From the NCBI GenBank assembly GCA_051745935.1, contig JBNJEM010000018.1:1-29811 (forward strand): a stretch of DNA of 29,811 nt, given 5' to 3'. The position numbers were made by a program, and so were the translations under genes. Positions 1-7,413 of the stretch are shown here, in pieces. This stretch comes from JBNJEM01 sp051745935. Its GTDB lineage: Bacteria > Planctomycetota > Planctomycetia > Pirellulales > Pirellulaceae. The number at the start of each line of letters is the position of its first letter. The first letter of the stretch is position 1. The notes under the pieces are model-generated. The model was not told the origin of the DNA. It saw only the letters and a list, made by a program, of their open reading frames with translations, and did not search any database.

Positions 1-110
1 GAGGACGGCCCCCTGGGACTTCCGTAGAAGTTGTGTATACCCACCAGGCCGCCGCCGTGGGACTACTCACGGAAGCCGCTTCCGGGCGGAGCTTGCCAGG
101 CCGGCGCGCG

Positions 111-1067
111 TCACCGACGCGGAAGCTCGATTCCCATATGGTGCATGAGGAACTTCATGTCCTGCCAGGTGGCTCGTTTGGCATTTGGGTTTCTGAGAAG
201 ATAAGCGGGATGGTACGTGGCGACCACCTGTATCTGGCCCCACGCATGGATCTTACCCCGCAGTTTCCCAATCGACGTGGTTGTGTCCAGGAGACTTTGA
301 GCCGCGACAGCCCCCAGGCAACAAATGAATTCCGGGCGAATAATCTGCAATTGCCGCCTCAAATACTCGCCGCAGTTTTCCACTTCGACGGGCTGCGGGT
401 TCCGGTTTCCGGGCGGTCGACATTTGAGGATATTCAGAATGTAGACGTCTTCCCGCCGCAAGGTACACGCCTCGATGATCTTGGTCAGCAATTGGCCCGC
501 GCGACCGACGAAGGGTTCTCCCTGGCGGTCCTCATCGGCGCCGGGGGCCTCCCCCAGAAATGCAAGGCGAGCCATTGGGTTTCCCACCCCAAACACGGTT
601 TGCGTCCGGTTTTGGGCCAATTCCTGGCATCGTGTGCAGGTGGCCACCTGCTCCCGAAGCGAGTCGAGCGCCGCCACTCGCTCCTGGCGAGGCAATGGAG
701 GCCCGGACCAGGCGATTCCAGACGTCTCGAGGCCGTCGGAGCGAGGCTGTTCCCTGGTCCGGCTGGGGGGGCAAGGCTCCGCCATGGGTTTTTTCTCCAC
801 ATTGGCAGGCGATGACGCGTGGTCTGGACCCGAGGGCGTCGCGTCCGAAGGGGACGGAGCAGCCAACGGAGCCTGTTTATCCACGGTTCGCGATGCCACG
901 CGAGGGAGATCCATCAGGCCGGCCTGGCTCAAGCTTTTCAGCTGCTGCAAGACGAGTCGGCGCAACTGCTGTGGATCCGGTTGCTGTTGATCCGGTGTTA
1001 TCACGGCTGGTAGCCTCCGATTATCCCATTCTGCCCCGCGGGTGCGCGTTGGGTTGATCGCGAGCAT
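111..1067 (-). CDS. Uracil-DNA glycosylase, family 4 (Fe-S)
   Basis: This 318-aa protein should excise uracil from DNA in base-excision repair. The catalytic half (from about residue 130) carries the family 4 signature: a GEAPGADED motif at 172-180 followed by a G-x-PFVGRAGQLL stretch, and the HPAYLLRNP motif at 286-294. Four cysteines, C144, C147, C216 and C232, are placed as the expected [4Fe-4S] ligands. Residues 1-130 are a proline-, serine- and charge-rich extension without a recognisable domain; such linkers occur in planctomycete and other bacterial homologues, whose core is about 200 aa. The ATG at 1067 has no obvious Shine-Dalgarno sequence, so the start is less certain than the family. 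It is transcribed divergently from der across a 92-bp gap that holds a tandem 15-bp repeat. Confidence 0.93.
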   Translation of the reverse strand: MLAINPTRTRGAEWDNRRLPAVITPDQQQPDPQQLRRLVLQQLKSLSQAGLMDLPRVASRTVDKQAPLAAPSPSDATPSGPDHASSPANVEKKPMAEPCPPSRTREQPRSDGLETSGIAWSGPPLPRQERVAALDSLREQVATCTRCQELAQNRTQTVFGVGNPMARLAFLGEAPGADEDRQGEPFVGRAGQLLTKIIEACTLRREDVYILNILKCRPPGNRNPQPVEVENCGEYLRRQLQIIRPEFICCLGAVAAQSLLDTTTSIGKLRGKIHAWGQIQVVATYHPAYLLRNPNAKRATWQDMKFLMHHMGIELPRR

Positions 1068-1068
1068 A

Positions 1069-1098
1069 CGAGTATCGACATTTCGAGTATAGACATTT
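1069..1098. repeat. 15-bp tandem repeat in the udg/der divergent gap
   Basis: CGAGTATCGACATTT is followed directly by CGAGTATAGACATTT (14 of 15 positions identical). It lies between the divergent starts of the uracil-DNA glycosylase and Der. Two same-phase sites in a divergent promoter region could be an operator, but no regulator is known and it could be chance slippage. Confidence 0.5.
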
Positions 1099-1159
1099 TG
1101 GGGACGGTTGACGAGCCGATCTGTTGCAATGGAGATCGGCCGACTATGATTGGAGCACC

Positions 1160-2503
1160 ATGGCTATTCCTCAAGTTGCTATCGTCGGTCGTCCCAACGT
1201 CGGCAAGTCCAGTGTTTTCAACTGGCTTTGCGGTCGCCGCGTGGCCATTGTCGATGACATGGCGGGCGTGACGCGCGACCGCCTTTGCCAGCTTATCGAA
1301 ACCGAATCGCGTTATTTCGAGCTTGTCGATACCGGCGGGATCGGGATCGACGACGTCGACGATTTGACTTCGGAGGTGGAGGAGCAGATCCGCACGGCCA
1401 TTGATTCAGCGGCAATCATTCTGTTTGTCCTCGACACTCGCAGCGGCATCACGCCGCTTGACGAGCTGGTGACCCAGAAACTGCGGGCCGTGGACAAACC
1501 GATCGTCTGTCTAGCGAACAAAACGGATGACGCCAAATACGACCCCGAAGCCGATGAATTCTACCGGCTGGGGTGCGGAGAACTTCTCAAAATCAGCGTG
1601 CATCAGGACAGGAACAAGGATGCGCTCTTGCAACTGATTGAGTCTCGCCTGCCGGAGGTGACGGACGAGCCGGAATCGGGGGAGCCCGAAATGAAGGTTG
1701 CTCTTGTTGGCCGCCGTAACGTAGGCAAGAGCACTTTCATTAATACACTGATCAAAGCCGATCGGCTGATCGTCAGCGAGATACCCGGAACGACGCGTGA
1801 CAGTATCGATGTCCGCTTCGAGCTGGACGGTAAGTCGTTTCTCGCCATTGACACCCCCGGTCTGCGGAAGACGAAAAGCGTCCGGACCGACATTGAGTTT
1901 TACGGGCTGCGGAGGGCTCGCCGCAGCGTGCGACGGGCCGACGTGGTGCTCATGCTTTTCGACGCCTCACAGCGGATCAGCAAAGTGGATCGACAACTGT
2001 GCCAGTACATTGCGGAACAGTCCAAGCCCTGTCTGTTCGTGGTCAATAAATGGGATTTGATGGCTGAGCATATGCCCACTCAACGGTGGGCCGACTATCT
2101 TCGCGATAACTTCCGAACCATGCAACACGTTCCGATTGCGTTCATTACGGGACAGACGGGCAAGAACGTCAAAACCCTGCTCAACCACGCCCAAATGCTG
2201 TTCAAGCAGTCGCGGCAACGCGTGAACACGGGAGAGCTTAACCGATTGGTTCGACGCATCCTGGAATACCACCCGCCCCCCTTGTACAAGAATCGTCGCC
2301 CGAAAATCTACTACGCCACGCAAGTGAGCATTCAACCTCCCACCATCATCTTGATGTGTAACATGCCGCATGCTTTTTCACCCGACTATCGGAGATACCT
2401 CGTCGGCATGCTTCGGGATCATCTGGCCTTTGGAGAAGTGCCCATCAAGCTCTACCTGCACCGTCGAGGGGACGAGGATCGCCGTAATGATGTCGGGCTC
2501 TGA
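1160..2503 (+). CDS. der: Ribosome-associated GTPase Der (EngA)
   Basis: Der is an essential double-GTPase needed for maturation of the 50S ribosomal subunit. The 447-aa protein has two tandem G domains: P-loop GRPNVGKSS near residue 10 with DTGG and NKTD, and a second P-loop GRRNVGKST with DTPG and NKWD. A KH-like C-terminal domain follows, containing the typical KNRRPKIYYATQ stretch. The length is normal for the family. I chose the ATG at 1160 because it starts MAIPQVAIVGRPNVGK as in other Der proteins and has GGAG just upstream; the frame is open back to an ATG at 1124. It stands divergent from the uracil-DNA glycosylase and 124 bp before a lipoprotein gene. Confidence 0.97.
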   Translation: MAIPQVAIVGRPNVGKSSVFNWLCGRRVAIVDDMAGVTRDRLCQLIETESRYFELVDTGGIGIDDVDDLTSEVEEQIRTAIDSAAIILFVLDTRSGITPLDELVTQKLRAVDKPIVCLANKTDDAKYDPEADEFYRLGCGELLKISVHQDRNKDALLQLIESRLPEVTDEPESGEPEMKVALVGRRNVGKSTFINTLIKADRLIVSEIPGTTRDSIDVRFELDGKSFLAIDTPGLRKTKSVRTDIEFYGLRRARRSVRRADVVLMLFDASQRISKVDRQLCQYIAEQSKPCLFVVNKWDLMAEHMPTQRWADYLRDNFRTMQHVPIAFITGQTGKNVKTLLNHAQMLFKQSRQRVNTGELNRLVRRILEYHPPPLYKNRRPKIYYATQVSIQPPTIILMCNMPHAFSPDYRRYLVGMLRDHLAFGEVPIKLYLHRRGDEDRRNDVGL

Positions 2504-2627
2504 CGCATTCGTCTTGACACCCGAGGCGCTTCGTGAGACACTTCGGAGCCGAACCGATTATGAGGGGTAAGGTCGGCGAGCCACCCATTCAACAGAACCG
2601 CTCGTTTCCAGGAGGGATTCAAGGAAG

Positions 2628-3299
2628 ATGACTCGTACTATATGGCCCGCCGTGGCGATTCTCGTCACGGGATTCGTGTGTGGTTGCGGGGGTAAGGAAG
2701 ACGCCAGTCCCAAAACGACGGGCCAGGCGGATGCATCGAGCAGGGGGGCGTCCTCCGCGTCCCCTCGCGAGCCCAACGCGGCTGATCAGCAACACGCGGC
2801 GTTTGAATCATCAACGCCCAAAGAAGCGGTTTCCGAGTTCCTGCGGGCCCTGCAAAGCGGCGACAAGGACACAACGGAAGCTTTGTTGACGACCAAAGCA
2901 CGGCAAGAAACCGAAGCTCACGGCCTAGTCGTGGGGCCGCCCGGCGCGCCCGGAGCGACCTATACAATCGGTCAGGTAGAACCCGTCGAAGGGGATGAAA
3001 ACTCGGCGTACGTGAGCTGTGTCTGGTCCGAGAAGGAGGCAGAGGCTGAGTTTGAAGTGGTTTGGATCCTCCGCAAAGAGGAAGCTGGCTGGCGAGTGGC
3101 CGGCATGGCGACCCGGATGGGCGACTCCGATCAACCGGTCGTTTTGAATTTCGAAAACCTGTCCGAGCTTGAACAAACCATGCGCGAAGCCGAAATGGCA
3201 AAACAACAACCAAACCACACCATGGAGAATAACCCCGCGGAAAAGAAAAAGAACACGGCAGCCAAGCCCCAAGGTCAACGTGACCCGGCGATGCGCTAA
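2628..3299 (+). CDS. Putative lipoprotein of unknown function
   Basis: The 223-aa product begins with a short basic, then hydrophobic signal sequence ending FVCGC, which fits a signal peptidase II lipobox, so it is probably an envelope lipoprotein. A serine/alanine-rich linker (about residues 22-60) leads to a region starting TPKEAVSEFLRALQSGD, followed by a stretch ending in VVWILRKEEAGWRVAGMA. That pattern resembles small NTF2-like/DUF4878-type domains in which a helix and a curved sheet end in a 'GWRV' strand; this is inference from pattern only. The C-terminal 45 residues are charged and low in complexity. GGAGG and AAGGA lie upstream of the ATG. It follows der on the same strand and may be read from the same transcript. 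Confidence 0.7.
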   Translation: MTRTIWPAVAILVTGFVCGCGGKEDASPKTTGQADASSRGASSASPREPNAADQQHAAFESSTPKEAVSEFLRALQSGDKDTTEALLTTKARQETEAHGLVVGPPGAPGATYTIGQVEPVEGDENSAYVSCVWSEKEAEAEFEVVWILRKEEAGWRVAGMATRMGDSDQPVVLNFENLSELEQTMREAEMAKQQPNHTMENNPAEKKKNTAAKPQGQRDPAMR

Positions 3300-3340
3300 C
3301 ATCGCCCACGGCGACCTTCAACCGCCCCCCGCTTTCCAAA

Positions 3341-3440
3341 TATACCGGTCGCGGATGAGTTTGTGCGCCGCGAGTCCGACCAGCGGGAGGACGGCTTGCG
3401 TCGAGCAGCGTTCCATCCCGACCAATCCGACCGCCTGAAA
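3341..3440 (+). repeat. ~100-bp dispersed repeat, copy 1
   Basis: This copy runs from TATACCGGTCGCGGATGA to CCGCCTGAAA. Similar units occur at 3441-3483 (partial), 15221-15324, 20808-20907 and 25189-25290, all in the same orientation and all between genes. This copy and the next are directly head-to-tail. Confidence 0.9.
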
Positions 3441-3483
3441 TATACCGGTCGCGGATGAGTTTGTGCGCCGCGAGTCCGACCAA
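3441..3483 (+). repeat. ~100-bp dispersed repeat, copy 2 (5' 43 bp only)
   Basis: The first 43 bases match copy 1 exactly. The repeat then stops abruptly and IS66 transposase coding sequence begins, so the junction at 3483/3484 marks where two elements were joined or one was truncated. Confidence 0.88.
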
Positions 3484-3959
3484 TTGACTACTATTTGGAT
3501 GGTTGTCCGCACTGCGGTGAGGCGGTCCACCTGGATTATGAGACAATTCGGGTGCGGCAACAGGTGGATTTCGTGCGCGCGCCCATCATCATCAACGAAC
3601 ATCGGTCGGTTGGTTGTTGGTGTGAGTCATGCCAAAAGATGCACTACGCTTCGATTCCAGAAGACGTCCAGCGAGCCGGATTGGTCGGGCCTCGGCTGAC
3701 CGCGTTAGTCGCTTACCTGAAAGGCGTCTGCCATTGTTCGTTTTCAACGATCCGCAAATTCATTCGAGACGTGGTTGGAGTGAAGATCAGTCGTGGTCAT
3801 TTGCGCAAGGTGTGTGCCAAGGTAAGTGATAGCCTCGATACTGCTTATGAGCACCTGTTACATTTGCTACCCGACGAAGATCTACTCAACGTGGACGAGA
3901 CGGGCCACGAGGACAGCGGAAAACGGAAAACGGATGTGGACGTGGTGCTTTCGTGCGTC

Positions 3960-4212
3960 GTAACCGTTCACGGCCAAGAGACCAACATCCACGGACGTTC
4001 GCACTTCCGTTGCACATCTTGAAAAAGGGCTTTGCCGGGTGCAAATGCCACGGGCTTGTCCCGTGGTCCGTTACGTTCCACGCTACCGACGGCCAGGAGT
4101 AGTGTTTCTGACCAGTTTGTAGCGGGGAACGTGAACCACCACGGGACAAGCCCGTGGCATCCCTGCGGGCCTTGCGTGTCCAGGCCGTGTAGCGGCACCC
4201 GTGAACGGCTAC
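3960..4212. mobile_element. 253-bp MITE-like element inserted in IS66 transposase
   Basis: The ends are inverted repeats, GTAACCGTTCACGG on the left and the complement of GTAGCCGTTCACGG on the right (13 of 14 match). The element is flanked by a perfect 8-bp duplication, CGTGCGTC, at 3952-3959 and 4213-4220. Deleting the element and one duplication restores FRAS-LYTLFK across the IS66 transposase. IS66 elements are known for GTAA-type termini and 8-bp target duplications, so this may be a non-autonomous element moved by an IS66 transposase (inference). It has no coding capacity. Confidence 0.88.
4046..4159. repeat. Long hairpin inside the MITE-like element
   Basis: TGCCACGGGCTTGTCCCGTGG at 4046-4066 is the exact reverse complement of 4139-4159. 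Weaker pairing continues inward to about 4083 and 4122. Each arm is itself partly palindromic. Confidence 0.85.
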
Positions 4213-4673
4213 CGTGCGTCCTTGTACACGCTATTCAAGATTGACGCCTCTCGTGGGTCTCAGGTACTGGTGGATGTACTGGGAACTGAATTGGACGGTC
4301 ATCGCCACATGCGAACAACAACAACGATCCATCTTTGAATACCTGTGCGGTGCGGTACACAAATACGTCCACTCGGAACCCGCGCCGTATCTTGTGGCGG
4401 CTCCCGACACCTCCTAATCAACGTCGGGAACCTGAGTCGCCTGCTTGCCGACCACCTCCGAAGCCCCCTCACGCGACCGGCGCGCTCAAACTCAGTGAAC
4501 GGAACGTCCTGGAGCAGGAAAGCGGGCAGCGCTCACTCGTGCTGCACGCGTGGGCCTGTTCGACCGCGGCACCCAACCGCATGTCCTAGAGTGCGGCGGT
4601 GGCGTGCACCTCCCAGGTCCCAGCCAGAGGGGGATCCCAGGGGTGAGATTGACCGCGTGTACTCTTTTTCTAC

Positions 4674-4709
4674 GAAGAAAAAAAAGACCGGGCCCTAGGA
4701 AGCCCGGTC
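4674..4709 (-). terminator. Rho-independent terminator, minus strand
   Basis: Read on the minus strand, an 8-bp perfect stem (GACCGGGC paired with GCCCGGTC, 4686-4693 and 4702-4709) is followed by a run of about nine T with one interruption. It has no clear gene to terminate, apart from the doubtful frame at 4708-4971. Confidence 0.75.
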
Positions 4710-4971
4710 ACCGGTTTGAACTCGCGGACCATTCAGTGCCAACAGGGAAGCCGCTGAACGGATCGGCAAGTGTTTCGAATCGGACGGTTGCGACTACCGT
4801 GAGTCCCAACTCGTCCCTGTTTCCAGTCAGCCCCGTTCTCGGCGCCCATGACGCTTGCCATTTGGGCTTTCCGAGCACGGCACCTGCTCTAGCGCCATAA
4901 CAAAACCATTCGGGTTCCTCGCCATCCAACGAATCTTGGAAGCGGGAACCCAGTCTTGTTACTGGCTGCAA
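4708..4971 (-). CDS. Possible small protein, unrecognised
   Basis: This is an 87-codon frame with a TTG start and no clear ribosome binding site. I recognise no motif. The only reason to list it is that its stop codon touches a good minus-strand terminator, the arrangement expected at the 3' end of a real gene. The reading frame could be the tail of a longer gene whose 5' part has decayed, or chance. Confidence 0.2.
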   Translation of the reverse strand: MQPVTRLGSRFQDSLDGEEPEWFCYGARAGAVLGKPKWQASWAPRTGLTGNRDELGLTVVATVRFETLADPFSGFPVGTEWSASSNR

Positions 4972-5450
4972 AGCTCGATCTCCGCAAGAGCGTCATACGC
5001 CCTCACCCCCGGCATCACGGCCGCCGACGTTGCTTGCTCACCACCCGTGGCCGTGAACAAACTGGTGATTTCCAAAGCCGCTGCAGCAGACCTTTAAGAT
5101 CCACATGCGGCGTGACGAACTACCTCGAAGCAATGGTATCGGCGCCTTGCCATCACCCGGTAATCGTCGCCAATCGCCACATCCTTAGCCGCGCGCGACC
5201 ACGGTCACCTGGAGCCAACGATCAACCGCCCCAAACGGGACGGCCGCCGCGATCCCGAACCCGGCCCTGTTTGGAACACGCGTTGCAAATCCACGATTCC
5301 AGGGACATTGCCGAAACGGAGACTGATGTTGCCAAGCGGCCAAACGTTCCACGCCGCCGCGCCGCGCGGTCGAAACGTCCGCCGAAGCGTCCCGTGACCG
5401 ATACATCTTTTGCAAGCCTGTTGCCCCACACAGACCTCCATACCTAGTCA

Positions 5451-5523
5451 GTGAAAATGAATCGATCACGAAGACTAGGGTGATAGGGTAACACTATCCA
5501 AGTGATTGTCAACCATGCGCACC
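5451..5523. repeat. Composite dispersed repeat
   Basis: The first half, from AAAATGAATCG to GGGTAACACT, recurs at 14275-14317 with about 80% identity. The second half, GGGTAACACTATCCAAG to 5523, recurs at 14647-14684 with 35 of 38 positions identical. The two halves adjoin here but lie about 330 bp apart at the second site. Confidence 0.75.
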
Positions 5524-5524
5524 T

Positions 5525-5993
5525 GCAATCTGGAGGATATTGAACCAGGGGCTCGACATGCCGGCTGAATTCAACCGCCGAGGACCTGGCAGAGGCGGGT
5601 CTTTGCCCCCTGTAATGGCTGCCGGAGGGGTGCGAGCGACCAGCTAGCGGGCCCACAAAGCACGAGAAAATCACCGCCCCGGCACGAGTGGGAGGTGGTG
5701 CTGGACGCGATCCGCGAAGGACCGAGCCTGGTCAAGCCGGTTGTGACGCCCTTTCAAGGCTTGGTGTTTTTGCGGTTCACCGTGTCCCAGCTAGTTTGTG
5801 TATGCCCCTTTGGGGCGGGGAACCCTTTCCTGCGTGCCCTTCCGAAAGGGATACTCCCATCAGGAAGAATACAGCGCACGAATGAAATTATTCCTGGCGT
5901 CGAAGAAGCCGCCGAGGGGGCCATACTGCTCAGGCGCTGGGCGAACGGATCTTTACCGAAGGAGAAGATTTGGCAGAGATCGGGCGTTCGGGT
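5525..5993. other. Noncoding stretch before the macro-domain gene
   Basis: I find no gene supported by motif or start signal. A plus-strand frame around 5695-6063 is open but resembles nothing known to me and runs into the 3' end of the macro-domain gene on the other strand. Confidence 0.45.
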
Positions 5994-6485
5994 TCACCGC
6001 ATTGTTGGTCGGCGCCTTGAAGTCTTGAAATACCGGACGATCCGGACCTCGCCTTCGAATTGACATTTGCTTAGCTCGTCTTCGATAATTGCTTGAATTT
6101 TCGCCGGCTTGCCACCGCCAGAGCCAGCCCCGATCAACGGGATTGCAAGCGATCCGTAGCCCCGGTTTTGTGCGAGCGTAATCGCATTGCGCACTGAGTC
6201 CCGAATCGATCGTTCCGATGATCGCCACAGCATGTTGATTCCGGCAACATGGATTATCGACGTGTATGGGAGTGTTCCCGCAGATGTTTCAACGGCGTGG
6301 CCGAGCGGGATTGCCCCCAGTCGGCCAAGTTCTCGGAACGGTTGGAGACCACCGCGCCGCTTGATGGCCCCGGAAACGCCTTGAGGAATGAGAAGCCACC
6401 ACGGAATAATGTTGCGGTTCCATGCGTTTACGATCACGTCGACATCCTGGTCGAGAAGGTCTCCATCGACGGTCGTTACATTCAC
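5994..6485 (-). CDS. Macro-domain (ADP-ribose binding) protein
   Basis: The 163-aa protein is a single macro domain. It shows the N-terminal GDLLDQDVDVIVNAWN motif (about residues 8-23, binding the adenine and distal ribose side), a GVSGAI loop, the GHAVETSAGTLP strand-turn, and the GAGSGGGKP loop for the diphosphate. Proteins of this family bind ADP-ribose or remove it from targets, or act on Appr-1''-phosphate; the substrate cannot be told from sequence. The frame is closed by a stop immediately before the ATG, which fixes the start; GGGAG lies about 15 bases upstream, rather far. It stands alone, with no NAD-ADP-ribosyltransferase or sirtuin gene nearby. Just C-terminal to the domain is a basic tail, KTSRRRPTMR. 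Confidence 0.9.
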   Translation of the reverse strand: MNVTTVDGDLLDQDVDVIVNAWNRNIIPWWLLIPQGVSGAIKRRGGLQPFRELGRLGAIPLGHAVETSAGTLPYTSIIHVAGINMLWRSSERSIRDSVRNAITLAQNRGYGSLAIPLIGAGSGGGKPAKIQAIIEDELSKCQFEGEVRIVRYFKTSRRRPTMR

Positions 6486-7187
6486 AGAGGCTGTGCTCCC
6501 TCGTCACTTACACGTTGAGTTTCGAGCCGGCCAACAGACTGTATTGACCCGGACGGGCTAAGACGAGCAGCGTACAGCATGGAATAGGCCCACCGGAACG
6601 GCGGGCCCTCCCCGTCGTCGCCCGATGAGCATTATCGCCGCAAAATACTGCTCGTCAAGCATTTCAGGAACTGAGCGAACGGAGCCAGTGCGGGGTGAGG
6701 GCCTTTGGAGCCGTCCATGGCATGGCAGGGCACGACGCGAGGTGAAACGGCAACCGTGCACTGGTCAACCTCTAAGAGCTTGTTGCGGAATTGCTATCGG
6801 TGCAACCGTCGTCATTTGCTCGCATAGTTTTCGGAGGTGTTCCCAGGTGTTTCGATCGGTCATCAATGGAGGAAAAAATGACGATGGCCTGAAAGAAAGA
6901 CACCGAAGGTTTGGGACGCTTCCAAATCAAGACCCCCGTCGTTTTGACTGAGCGAAGGGACCGGCATGGGTAGTGAAACGTAGGTTCACGGAGGGGTGAA
7001 CTCCTCCTCAAACGAAGACACTCAACCTTTCGCAGCGCACTCGGCCCGCCGCCCCGCGGACGTATCTCGTTCTCGTCCCACCGCCATTCCATGGTGGACA
7101 CTTGGTTCGTCGAGACTCAATCCTGGCGAAACCCCGTTCCTTTGAGGGGACCGGCCGCCGCGCGGACCCGCTCGATGGTGGGGCGGG
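6486..7187. other. Noncoding stretch upstream of the RAYT locus
   Basis: I recognise no gene here. A strong GGAGG followed by ATG near 6870-6885 opens a frame of only three or four codons. One inverted copy of the downstream 22-bp array repeat lies at 6929-6946. Confidence 0.45.
6929..6946 (-). repeat. Inverted single copy of the array repeat
   Basis: AAGACCCCCGTCGTTTTG is the reverse complement of the core of the repeat array at 9504-10119, with one mismatch. It lies upstream of the transposase gene while the array lies downstream in the opposite orientation. Confidence 0.7.
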
Positions 7188-7229
7188 ATGACATACACCT
7201 GTCATCGGGGATTGGCCTCTTGGGGCCAA
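7188..7229. repeat. Two short palindromes upstream of the RAYT gene
   Basis: ATGACA and TGTCAT pair across six bases (7188-7205). TTGGCC and GGCCAA pair across six bases (7212-7229). With the larger hairpin that follows they make a row of three stem-loops before the transposase. Confidence 0.6.
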
Positions 7230-7277
7230 GGTCTGGCCCCCCAACCCGCTCCGGTCTATGATGAATGCGACCCGCGT

Positions 7278-7324
7278 CCGGATGCTCCGAGGGGCTCGAA
7301 AAGCCCCTCGGAACCGGCATCCGG
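7278..7324. repeat. REP-like hairpin upstream of the RAYT gene
   Basis: CCGGATGC and GCATCCGG form an outer stem, and CCGAGGGGCT and AGCCCCTCGG form a 10-bp inner stem with a 5-base loop; the mismatched joint is T on one side and AACCG on the other. Large imperfect palindromes next to a Y1 transposase are what RAYT proteins recognise in other bacteria, so this is a candidate substrate (inference). Confidence 0.7.
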
Positions 7325-7413
7325 TCGCGGGCCAGCAACGCGAACCTCCTGTTCCTGTTTGAAAAAGAGCTGGCAATAGAAAAACATGGGGGGAACCCCC
7401 AGGGAGGTGCGCG

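Larger units (their letters stand above)
3486..4417 (+). pseudogene. IS66-family transposase, disrupted remnant
   Basis: The first part (3486 to about 3926) has the IS66 zinc-finger CPHCG, a second CW-C-SC pair, the GPRLTALVAYLKGVCHCS region and the first DDE residue in LNVDETGHEDSGKR. A 7-bp tandem duplication, AAAACGG at 3920-3926 and 3927-3933, then shifts the frame. Removing one copy gives MWTWCFRAS, as expected for IS66. A 253-bp element interrupts the gene at 3960-4212. After it the sequence resumes as LYTLFKIDASRGSQVLVDVLGTE. An internal deletion near 4285-4300 removes the central catalytic part including the second Asp. The last piece, WTVIATCEQQQRSIFEYL onward to the stop at 4417, is the IS66 C-terminus in another frame. 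The N-terminus is missing. The element cannot encode an active transposase. Confidence 0.9.
4418..5443. other. Noncoding stretch downstream of the IS66 remnant
   Basis: Short open frames here overlap on both strands and I recognise none of them. The only supported signals are the minus-strand terminator at 4674-4709 and a doubtful 87-codon frame ending there. A few frames on the minus strand between 5185 and 5469 are open at once, as expected from GC-rich composition. The region is probably decayed sequence. Confidence 0.5.

Noticed and set aside
2665..3546. A 293-codon minus-strand frame opposite the lipoprotein
   Set aside because: It runs antisense through the lipoprotein gene and two dispersed repeat copies and looks like no protein family.
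3318..3602. Small proteins ending RDRYI coded on the minus strand of the ~100-bp repeats
   Set aside because: All three minus frames stay open through the repeat in one copy or another and the start and end differ at each locus, so the repeat is better explained as noncoding.
4700..4790. tRNA-like T-arm text around GGTTTGAACT and GTTTCGAATC
   Set aside because: No acceptor stem, anticodon arm or D arm can be fitted around either.
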